A stretch of DNA of 64,000 nt from assembly GCF_016595495.1 (NCBI RefSeq), contig NZ_JAENIM010000042.1:62001-126000 (forward strand). The letters are read 5' to 3'. Positions 18,080-24,952 of the stretch are shown here, piece after piece. A program made the position numbers and the translations under genes. Position 1 is the stretch's first letter. Every line of letters starts with the position of its first letter. The stretch comes from Persicirhabdus sediminis (GTDB lineage: Bacteria; Verrucomicrobiota; Verrucomicrobiia; Verrucomicrobiales; Akkermansiaceae). The notes beneath the pieces were generated by a model. That model saw only the letters and a list, made by a program, of their open reading frames with translations, searched no databases and was not told where the DNA came from.

Positions 18080-18988
18080 CTAGCTAGCCCGTCGCTGCAG
18101 CAGCACGATAGACAGCAAAACCAGCCCGCCACCTAGAGCTAGCTGCCAGCCGATAGATTCTCCATCAACAAAAAATGCCGACAAACAAACCGCACTCAGC
18201 GGAATCATAAATCGATAGCCAGCCAGCAAGTTGACAGGGAAGCGTGTAGTGAGCTCGTTCCACGTGGTAAACGCCAGCGCCGAAACCATAGACAGGTAAA
18301 AGGTAAACCCCCACACCTCTAGCGAAAATAGCTCGGCAAAACGCCCCCACGCTGGCCAGCCAGCTAGCGCCAGCATCAAACCACCCAGCAACAGCGCAAA
18401 ACCTGTAGCCGTGCGCGCGCCCATATGCTGCTGCACCCCCTTTTGTAAAACAATCACCGCCAGCGCGCCCGACAGCGTAGAGGCAGCAAAACACCCCAGC
18501 CCGTGAATCGGCGAGCCAGCACTCGCGCCCGGAGCATACACCGCCACGCTTACGCCCGCGGCACCAATCAACAGCGCCAGCCATTGTTTCCAGCTGGGTT
18601 TTGCCGACTTCAACATCAACGGCGCCAAAAGTACCCACCAAAATGTCCCGCTAGACGACATCAGCCCACCGAGCACACCGCTAGAAACCGCCAGCCCCCA
18701 GTAAAAAAAGAAATACTGCACCGCCGTCTGCAGACTAGCAAAGATCAGCAGATTACCAATCGGGGCCCCTTTTAGCTGCGCAAATGGTCGCCGAGCAATC
18801 AGCAAAACCAAGGTACCAGCCAGCGAAAAACGCACGCCAGCTAGCAAAAGCCTTTCCGCCGAGCCAGCTGAGATACCAGCAGCTTCCCAAACCGCGTAGA
18901 TTCCTTTAATGCCAGGAAAAGCGCTACCCCACAGTAAGGCGCAAAAGAGAACCACAAATGGCAAACTGCGCTTGGTGACCCATTTCAT
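18080..18988 (-). CDS. EamA-family (DMT superfamily) transporter
   Basis: 302 residues from the ATG chosen at 18988, with about ten hydrophobic segments and two internal EamA repeats, typical of the drug/metabolite transporter superfamily. The N-terminal block FVVLFCALLWGSAFPGIK is the usual EamA opening (W-G-x-x-F/P). The second repeat begins near the middle (CFAASTLSGALAVIVLQK). It is an inner-membrane transporter for a small metabolite or amino acid; the substrate cannot be told. An earlier in-frame ATG at 19009 would overlap the upstream gene by 17 bases; the chosen start leaves a 4-base gap, which suggests translational coupling with the small membrane protein gene before it. Confidence 0.9.
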   Translation of the reverse strand: MKWVTKRSLPFVVLFCALLWGSAFPGIKGIYAVWEAAGISAGSAERLLLAGVRFSLAGTLVLLIARRPFAQLKGAPIGNLLIFASLQTAVQYFFFYWGLAVSSGVLGGLMSSSGTFWWVLLAPLMLKSAKPSWKQWLALLIGAAGVSVAVYAPGASAGSPIHGLGCFAASTLSGALAVIVLQKGVQQHMGARTATGFALLLGGLMLALAGWPAWGRFAELFSLEVWGFTFYLSMVSALAFTTWNELTTRFPVNLLAGYRFMIPLSAVCLSAFFVDGESIGWQLALGGGLVLLSIVLLQRRAS

Positions 18989-18992
18989 GGCC

Positions 18993-19325
18993 TCACTCTT
19001 TATCCGCATTCAGCTGCTCATCTTCCAGAGCCACGCCATCTTCATCCAGCTGAGGTTTCCCCTCAGCATCCAGTCTCACGTAATCATTACCTTCACGGTT
19101 GCGGCGGATGCCATTGATGAGAAATACAAATGTCAGACCAAGGAAAAATAGCGACACCGCCATCAGCACCGGATTGGTCAAAATAGCCAACAGTGCCTTC
19201 GACCACTCACCGAGAAATCCTGGCAGATACGAAAATACCGCCACCAGACACAAGAGCACAAAAAACACCGTCACAATCAACGAGCCCTTAACAATCTGCC
19301 GCACAAAGTCTTTGTCCATAGTCAT
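18993..19325 (-). CDS. Small membrane protein of unknown function
   Basis: 110 residues with two clear transmembrane segments (about 15-35, LIVTVFFVLLCLVAVFSYL; about 45-70, containing PVLMAVSLFFLGLTFVFLING) and an acidic C-terminal tail (about 75-110, rich in D and E). No family is recognised. The very short gap to the EamA gene suggests one transcript. An alternative start two codons later (19319) is equally possible. Confidence 0.7.
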   Translation of the reverse strand: MTMDKDFVRQIVKGSLIVTVFFVLLCLVAVFSYLPGFLGEWSKALLAILTNPVLMAVSLFFLGLTFVFLINGIRRNREGNDYVRLDAEGKPQLDEDGVALEDEQLNADKE

Positions 19326-19414
19326 CTCGAGCCAGCTGACCCGTCACCACCAGTGCCACGGGTCCATCCCAATAGCAAGCGCATTCCAGCCAGCTCAAAC
19401 CTCCAACCAGCCAC

Positions 19415-19450
19415 AAAAAATGCGGCTCCCCCGAACAATGAGGAGCCGCA
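19415..19450 (-). terminator. Rho-independent terminator after the first beta-barrel gene
   Basis: Stem TGCGGCTCC / GGAGCCGCA with a 12-base loop. The six A on the left form the U-tract for the minus-strand transcript. A related hairpin stands in the same place after the paralogue (20357-20384). Confidence 0.88.
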
Positions 19451-19485
19451 ACAAGCGATTTGATCTTTGCTATTATCTCAGCCGA

Positions 19486-20298
19486 TTAGAAACCGAAGCC
19501 GAAACGAAGTGATCCACCAAACAGGGATACATCTTCGCCGCTAGCTGACCAGTTCTGAGCTTCTGCACCAAGGCGCACGTATGAAGGACAACCACGGAAG
19601 GCTAAGTAGTCGTACTGCAGACCGAGAGTACCTTCTGCGATGAAGAGTGACTCGCTTGAAGAAACGCTATATGGCTCGTCGAGATACGGATCGATTAGGT
19701 CATCTTCAGAGTAATTACCTTTGCGGTCATTGTCACCAAAGATCCATGATGCGCGAACACCTGCATAAACTGAGAAATTATTGCCAATTGGGCGTACTAA
19801 CTCAAGACCGAATGTCGGCCCCCAGCCAGAGAACTCTGAACTCGTATAATCTTCATAACCGCTATAACGATCATTCCAATAGCTGTCCAGTTCACCCCAA
19901 CGAATACCAGCTGAGTATTCACCCTGCCAAGCACCTAGCTCAAAATTATCAAAAAACTCAAGATCAGCGTATTTTGCATCCGCGTATGCTCGCTCTTCCC
20001 CACCACCGAATTCTGAATAAGACTGAAAGTCATCGGTACCGTTGAACTGAAAGTAAGTCAGGCGAACACCAAGGTTGCCAGCTTGTTTGTATGAAAGGTC
20101 TGCACGCCAAGCAAACTCATAGTCTTGCTCTGCGCCATAGTCACCGTCAACACCGTGAGCCTTCATGTAGAGAGCTTCGAGGCCGAGACCCCATGGACAA
20201 TCTGCTACTGGAGCGGTTGCCATTGGCATCACTTCGCCTGCGTTTGCGCTAACTGCCATGGCAGCTACGGCACCTAATGTAAGAAATTTTTTCATCAT
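19486..20298 (-). CDS. Outer-membrane beta-barrel protein, paralogue A
   Basis: 270 residues: signal peptide (FLTLGAVAAMAVSANA), then GEVMPMATAPVADCPWGLG and alternating aromatic/polar beta strands, ending in FGFGF, the terminal phenylalanine expected for an outer-membrane barrel. The length and W-G-x-x-x-G-L-E opening are like porin-type barrels of the Lpg1974/OmpL class, but that family link is an inference. It shares the first 60 and the last 60 residues almost identically with the neighbour at 20424-21260, while the central loops differ in sequence and length. So the pair arose by tandem duplication, with later divergence of the surface loops. A terminator follows. Confidence 0.85.
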   Translation of the reverse strand: MMKKFLTLGAVAAMAVSANAGEVMPMATAPVADCPWGLGLEALYMKAHGVDGDYGAEQDYEFAWRADLSYKQAGNLGVRLTYFQFNGTDDFQSYSEFGGGEERAYADAKYADLEFFDNFELGAWQGEYSAGIRWGELDSYWNDRYSGYEDYTSSEFSGWGPTFGLELVRPIGNNFSVYAGVRASWIFGDNDRKGNYSEDDLIDPYLDEPYSVSSSESLFIAEGTLGLQYDYLAFRGCPSYVRLGAEAQNWSASGEDVSLFGGSLRFGFGF

Positions 20299-20356
20299 GT
20301 ATTTTGTATTAAAATTTTTGGAGAGTAATTATGTAAATAGAAACTAGCTAGCTGAA

Positions 20357-20384
20357 TGGCTCCCCCAGAACGATGGAGGAGCCA
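20357..20384 (-). repeat. Decayed copy of the downstream hairpin
   Basis: Stem TGGCTCC / GGAGCCA, the counterpart of the terminator at 19415-19450. Flanking words (ACAAGCGAT, GATTAGAAACCGAAGCCG) are also shared, so the duplication included the 3' flank. This copy has lost the U-tract, so readthrough from paralogue B into paralogue A is possible. Confidence 0.7.
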
Positions 20385-20423
20385 CAAACAAGCGATATGA
20401 TCTATGCTATTAAATCGGGGTGA

Positions 20424-21260
20424 TTAGAAACCGAAGCCGAAACGAAGTGATCCACCAAACAGGGATACATCTTCGCCGCTAGCGGACCAGTTCTGCGCTT
20501 CTGCACCAAGGCGCACGTAGGAAGGACAACCGCGGAAGGCGAGATAGTCATACTGCAGGCCAAGTGTACCTTCAGCGATGAAGAGTGACTCGCTTGAAGA
20601 ATAAGAGTCTTCATATTCATTTCTAATAGACTCGCCGCCTACAGTTGCCTCATCAACGTCGTTATCTCCAAACAGCCATGATGCTCGTACACCGGCATAT
20701 ACAGAGAAATTGCTACCAATTGGTCGAACCAGCTCTAAACCAAATGTTGGCCCCCAACCTGAAAACTCAGACTGCCTGGCTTCTTCATAGATTCCAAAGC
20801 CGTCCGTTTCTGTATAACCATATTCAGAATTAAGTTCGCCCCAACGAATACCAGCGGAATATTCACCCTGCCATGCTCCTAATTCAAAAGTATCAAAAAA
20901 CTCAAGGTCTCCGTACTGAACGTCAACATCAGAGTATTCAGAGCCTGTATAAAAATCATCTGTAAAATCAGCAGTGTCATCTGACCCTTCAAACCAGAAG
21001 TAAGTAAAACGGATACCGAGGTTATCAGCTTGTTTGTAGGAAAGATCCGCACGCCAAGCAAACTCATAGTCTTGCTCTGCATAACGACCGTCAACACCAT
21101 GGGCTTTCATGTAGAGAGCTTCGAGACCGAGGCCCCATGGGCAATCTGCTACTGGTGCCGCTGCCATTGGCATTACTTCGCCAGCTTGTGTTGTGGCTAC
21201 AAGCGCTGCAGAAGCCGCGATTGCACACCCGATAGATTTGATAGTATTTTGTGTTTTCAT
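20424..21260 (-). CDS. Outer-membrane beta-barrel protein, paralogue B
   Basis: 278 residues, same architecture as its neighbour: signal peptide ending ATTQA, GEVMPMAAAPVADCPWGLG, beta-barrel strands and C-terminal FGFGF. The C-terminal 60 residues are essentially the same as in paralogue A, and the middle (about residues 75-110 and 140-200) is rich in D, E, Y and S and differs. The strand pattern suggests an 8- to 12-stranded barrel. Substrate or ligand unknown. The 3' hairpin after it is degenerate, so B and A may be co-transcribed. Confidence 0.85.
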   Translation of the reverse strand: MKTQNTIKSIGCAIAASAALVATTQAGEVMPMAAAPVADCPWGLGLEALYMKAHGVDGRYAEQDYEFAWRADLSYKQADNLGIRFTYFWFEGSDDTADFTDDFYTGSEYSDVDVQYGDLEFFDTFELGAWQGEYSAGIRWGELNSEYGYTETDGFGIYEEARQSEFSGWGPTFGLELVRPIGSNFSVYAGVRASWLFGDNDVDEATVGGESIRNEYEDSYSSSESLFIAEGTLGLQYDYLAFRGCPSYVRLGAEAQNWSASGEDVSLFGGSLRFGFGF

Positions 21261-21432
21261 AATACGGCGTAAAAACTAACGTTTTATCTGCTTGATCGTC
21301 AATAACTTTTTCCATTTACCTTAAACTAATCTGTAAGATCTTTCTAACCAGAGTACATTTTCCGCCTTGCCCGTAGCTATGGCAATGCATGCGATTTCAG
21401 GACTTGCCAAGAATCGCGAAAATGCTTAACTC

Positions 21433-23433
21433 ATGCGAGTTATCATGCCAGACGAGCCCATCAACGAGATCGAAGAAGAAGTGTACGAGGAGAGCCTCGG
21501 TGAGATGTACTCCGACTACTTTTTGGACTACGCAAGTTATGTTATTTTAGAGCGCGCCGTGCCTCATTTGGGTGACGGTTTGAAGCCCGTTCAACGACGC
21601 ATCTTGCACTCCATGAAAGAGCTCGATGACGGTCGCTATAACAAGGTGGCCAACGTGGTGGGCAATACCATGAAATACCACCCACACGGTGACGCATCGA
21701 TTGGTGATGCCATGGTCCAGCTGGGGCAAAAAGACCTTCTCATTGATACCCAGGGTAACTGGGGAAATACACTCACTGGCGACCCAGCTGCGGCGCCACG
21801 ATACATTGAAGCCCGCCTCACCCCCTTTGCGCTTGAGGTTGCCTTCAACCCAAAAACCACCAAATGGACACGCAGCTACGACGGCCGCAACAAAGAGCCC
21901 GTCACCCTGCCGATGAAGTTTCCACTACTGCTTGCTCAAGGGGTAGAAGGCATCGCCGTGGGATTGGCCTGTAAAATCCTCCCGCACAACTTTAACGAGC
22001 TGATTGACGCCTGCATCGCCGCACTGCGCAACCAGCCAATCAACATCGTGCCCGACTTCCCAACTGGCGGGCTCATGGACGCCAGCGACTACCGCGACGG
22101 CCTGCGTTCACGCGGCAGCAAAATCCGCGTTCGTGCGCGCATCGAGGTAGCTTCAGCCAAGCTTCTGCGTATCGACGAGATTCCATTTGCCACCACCACT
22201 GGCGGACTCATCGACAGCATCGTCTCAGCCAACGAGAAAAACAAAATCAAGATCGCCCGCGTGGAGGACAATACCGCCGCCAAAGCGGAAATTCTTGTCC
22301 ACCTGCCAGCTGGCACCGACGCCGAAACCATCCGCGAAGCGCTCTACGCCTTCACTGATTGCGAACTCAGCATCTCCCCCAATGCCGGCGTCATCACCGG
22401 CGACAAACCCAAATTCATGGGCGTCAGCGAGATCCTCAAGGCCAGCGCCGAAGAGACCAAGGAATTACTCCGCATCGAGCTGGAAATCCGTCTCGCTGAG
22501 CTGATGGAAAAATGGCACTTCAGCTCATTGGAGAAAATTTTCATCGAAAACCGCATCTACCGCGACATCGAAGAATGTGAGACATGGGAAGCCGTCATCG
22601 AAGCCATCGACACCGGCCTCGAACCTCACAAGAAAAAGCTCAAGCGCGAAGTCACCGAGGACGACATCGTGCGCCTCACTGAGATCCGCATCAAACGCAT
22701 CTCTAAATTCGACAGCTTCAAGGCCGACTCCATCATCAAAGCGCTGGAAAATGATATCGATCAGGTTGAGAAAAACCTGCGCAGCCTCACCCGCTTTGCC
22801 ATCAACTACTTCAAGAGTTTGCAGAAAAAGTACGGCAAAGGACGCGAGCGCCGCACCGAGATCACCGAGTTCTCCGTGGTCAAGCGCACGCAAGTCGCCG
22901 CCGCTACCGAGACACTTTTCCTCGACCGCAAAAATGGCTTTGCTGGCTGGGGTCTGAAAAAGGAAGAATCCATCGACAAATGCTCACGCATGGATGACAT
23001 CATCACCATGCTGCCTACAGGCAAAGTCACAGTTTCTAAAATTTCAGAGAAAGCCTTTGTTGGCCAGCGCCCAGTCTACTTCAACATCTTCCGCAAAGAC
23101 GAAGAGAAAATCTTCTCCGTGATGTACCGTGACGGTCGCCAAGGCACCGTGTACGCCAAACGCTTCCGCATGGGCGGCGTCACCCGCGACAAAGAATACG
23201 ACCTTACACTGGGCTCCCCAGGGTCGCGAATTCTCTACTTTGCCGTGCACGACAGCGAGCAAGACAGCAACGATAACGAAGTCATCGTTCACCTCAAACC
23301 ACTACTGCGCCTGCGCAACCTCGACCGCACATTCAAGTGGGAAGACATCGCCATCAAAGGTCGCAGCGTCAAAGGCAACATCGTTAGCAAACAACCGGTC
23401 GACCGCATCGTGCGCGCACCCAAAAGCGAATAA
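21433..23433 (+). CDS. parC: Type IIA topoisomerase subunit A (ParC/GyrA-like, short form)
   Basis: 666 residues. This is the DNA-cleaving subunit of a type IIA topoisomerase. The N-terminal winged-helix region has YASYVILERAVPHLGDGLKPVQRR and the quinolone-resistance region KYHPHGDASIGDAMV. The active-site tyrosine is Y124 in APRYIEARLT. The coiled-coil follows at about 350-450, and the C-terminal part is much reduced compared with GyrA. The GyrA-box (QRRGGKG) needed for DNA wrapping is absent, so ParC (topoisomerase IV) is the better call. No parE lies in this window. The start is ATG 21433; ATG 21445 is an alternative, and neither has a clear ribosome-binding site. Confidence 0.9.
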   Translation: MRVIMPDEPINEIEEEVYEESLGEMYSDYFLDYASYVILERAVPHLGDGLKPVQRRILHSMKELDDGRYNKVANVVGNTMKYHPHGDASIGDAMVQLGQKDLLIDTQGNWGNTLTGDPAAAPRYIEARLTPFALEVAFNPKTTKWTRSYDGRNKEPVTLPMKFPLLLAQGVEGIAVGLACKILPHNFNELIDACIAALRNQPINIVPDFPTGGLMDASDYRDGLRSRGSKIRVRARIEVASAKLLRIDEIPFATTTGGLIDSIVSANEKNKIKIARVEDNTAAKAEILVHLPAGTDAETIREALYAFTDCELSISPNAGVITGDKPKFMGVSEILKASAEETKELLRIELEIRLAELMEKWHFSSLEKIFIENRIYRDIEECETWEAVIEAIDTGLEPHKKKLKREVTEDDIVRLTEIRIKRISKFDSFKADSIIKALENDIDQVEKNLRSLTRFAINYFKSLQKKYGKGRERRTEITEFSVVKRTQVAAATETLFLDRKNGFAGWGLKKEESIDKCSRMDDIITMLPTGKVTVSKISEKAFVGQRPVYFNIFRKDEEKIFSVMYRDGRQGTVYAKRFRMGGVTRDKEYDLTLGSPGSRILYFAVHDSEQDSNDNEVIVHLKPLLRLRNLDRTFKWEDIAIKGRSVKGNIVSKQPVDRIVRAPKSE

Positions 23434-23514
23434 TCCAGCCAGCTGGAAATAAACCTCTCTCACAGATTGAGAAAAACCATTGCCGCTAGAGCCATCTAGC
23501 GGCATATTCATTTC

Positions 23515-23940
23515 ATGCTAAAATGGGCAACATGCCAACTGCTCCTAGCTGGCCTAGCCGCCAGCTGGTGCGTGGCCGACGAGCTGGACACATCCATTGC
23601 TCGCGGTGAAAAAATCTACCAGCAAGAATGTCTCGAGTGCCACATGGACGACGGTACCGGCGTGCCAGAAGTATTTCCCCATCTAGCTGGCTCAGCTACT
23701 TTTGCCAAATCCGCCGACCGCATCATCGACTCGATACTCGCCGGCAACGAAGGCCAGCTAGTGCTCGACGGTCAGAACTACACCGGGCTGATGCTTCCCG
23801 TGCCGCTTGAGAATGCGGAAATTCTCGACCTGCTGCGCTACATCTACGCCAGCTGGTACCCGCAGAGCAAAGTGAAGTTAGACGTGAAAATGATCCAGCT
23901 GCGGCGCGCTCTAGCAGCAGAGAAAAAACAAGAGCCGTGA
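23515..23940 (+). CDS. Exported monohaem cytochrome c
   Basis: 141 residues: a signal peptide (about 1-21), then one haem-binding motif CLECH at about 39-43 and a likely distal methionine in GLMLPV, an arrangement typical of class I cytochromes c that carry electrons in the periplasm. The segment ILDLLRYIYASWYPQ matches the C-terminal helix of small cytochromes c that partner oxidases or alcohol dehydrogenases. The last bases of the gene overlap the hairpin that terminates the convergent regulator gene. Confidence 0.9.
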   Translation: MLKWATCQLLLAGLAASWCVADELDTSIARGEKIYQQECLECHMDDGTGVPEVFPHLAGSATFAKSADRIIDSILAGNEGQLVLDGQNYTGLMLPVPLENAEILDLLRYIYASWYPQSKVKLDVKMIQLRRALAAEKKQEP

Positions 23941-23962
23941 CCCATCAAGTCACGGCTCTAGC
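23923..23962 (-). terminator. Terminator of the PocR-AraC gene, overlapping the cytochrome c 3' end
   Basis: A perfect 10-bp stem AGAGCCGTGA / TCACGGCTCT with a loop CCCATCAAG... of about 12 bases. On the minus strand the hairpin is followed by TGTTTTTTC. The left arm contains the end of the cytochrome c coding sequence and its TGA stop. Confidence 0.85.
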
Positions 23963-24012
23963 CAAATTTGTCTAGCATCTAGCTGGAGCCAGCTAGACGC
24001 TGCTAGGTTTCC

Positions 24013-24939
24013 CTATGCTTCTTTTTTGATGTTCTCCTGGCGATAGGCGCTTGGAGACATTTCCATCAGCTTGGAGAAGCTACGGTTAAACTGTGATAGT
24101 GACTGGAAGCCCACCTGATACGCCACTTCAGAGATGCGTGCGTTAGGCTTCAGGAGTTCCTTCTTTGCCCACATGATACGAGCATAGTTCACGTAGTTAG
24201 TGAAAGTCATACCAGTGGCATCCTTAAACTTACGGCAGAAGTGAGACTCACTCATGCCAGCCTCTCTAGCTACAGTAGCTAGGTGGAGAACTTGATCTAG
24301 GTTAGAGTGGATGAACTTACGCGCGCGAGTGATCGCTTGCGGCTCACTGTTGGATGAAGCCACTGCCAGCTCATCAGCTAGGCGAGTTAGCTCTTTAGCG
24401 AAGTGACCGAGCAGCTGGACAATGCTATTGTAGCGCTCAGGATCTATCGCCTGCGTCTGCAGATAGGTCTCACGCAGCTTGGCAGTTTCTTCTTCGTTGA
24501 ATGGGTTTTTTCCAAACTTCCCAAGAGTTTCGTTGAAATCAGCCTCGGTTGGCGTGCGTTGGAAAACTTGACCAGTTTTCAAGTAGGCGATCACCTGTGG
24601 TCCTAGATAAACAGGAATGGCAGTCGCCATCATGCCAGCAAAGCACTTACATGATGATGGTCCTTCTACCTCAGAGCGTTTCATCAGATCGACGTTACAC
24701 TCTCGGCATGCTTGGCAAGCTTCCTCACAAGCGTTGATACGCTCACAAAATTCACTCTGGTTGCGGTGATGAGATCTCAATCCCCAATCACTCGGGTCAA
24801 AGCTCTTCAAGCGCAAGGGCAAGCCCGTTGCGGAACGAAATGCATCTTTGTAAGATTGCATTTGTTCTGAGTCCCTAAGACGTTCAAAGAGCTTCGATTT
24901 AAGCTCCTCCTTTGTACTCTCAGCTGCGGTATTCGACAT
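24013..24939 (-). CDS. AraC-family regulator with PocR sensory domain
   Basis: 308 residues. The N-terminal half (about 20-190) matches the PocR ligand-binding domain, with its cysteine set CERINACEEACQACRECN and CKCFAGM; such domains are thought to bind small molecules or metals. The C-terminal 100 residues are an AraC-type double helix-turn-helix (VAREAGMSESHFCRKFK and ISEVAYQVGFQSLSQFNRSF). It lies 13 bases downstream of the copper ATPase gene on the same strand, so it is probably co-transcribed with it and may regulate it. The inducer is unknown; copper or oxygen is an inference from the neighbour only. Confidence 0.93.
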   Translation of the reverse strand: MSNTAAESTKEELKSKLFERLRDSEQMQSYKDAFRSATGLPLRLKSFDPSDWGLRSHHRNQSEFCERINACEEACQACRECNVDLMKRSEVEGPSSCKCFAGMMATAIPVYLGPQVIAYLKTGQVFQRTPTEADFNETLGKFGKNPFNEEETAKLRETYLQTQAIDPERYNSIVQLLGHFAKELTRLADELAVASSNSEPQAITRARKFIHSNLDQVLHLATVAREAGMSESHFCRKFKDATGMTFTNYVNYARIMWAKKELLKPNARISEVAYQVGFQSLSQFNRSFSKLMEMSPSAYRQENIKKEA

Positions 24940-24952
24940 AAGCGTTAGTAAA

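Noticed and set aside
17842-18136. Two overlapping short open frames after tRNA-Cys
   Set aside because: They overlap each other on opposite strands and the end of the EamA gene; no supporting motif.
18165-18641. 158-codon open frame inside the EamA gene
   Set aside because: A frame-shadow of the transporter gene on the same strand with low-complexity Cys/Gly/Trp composition.
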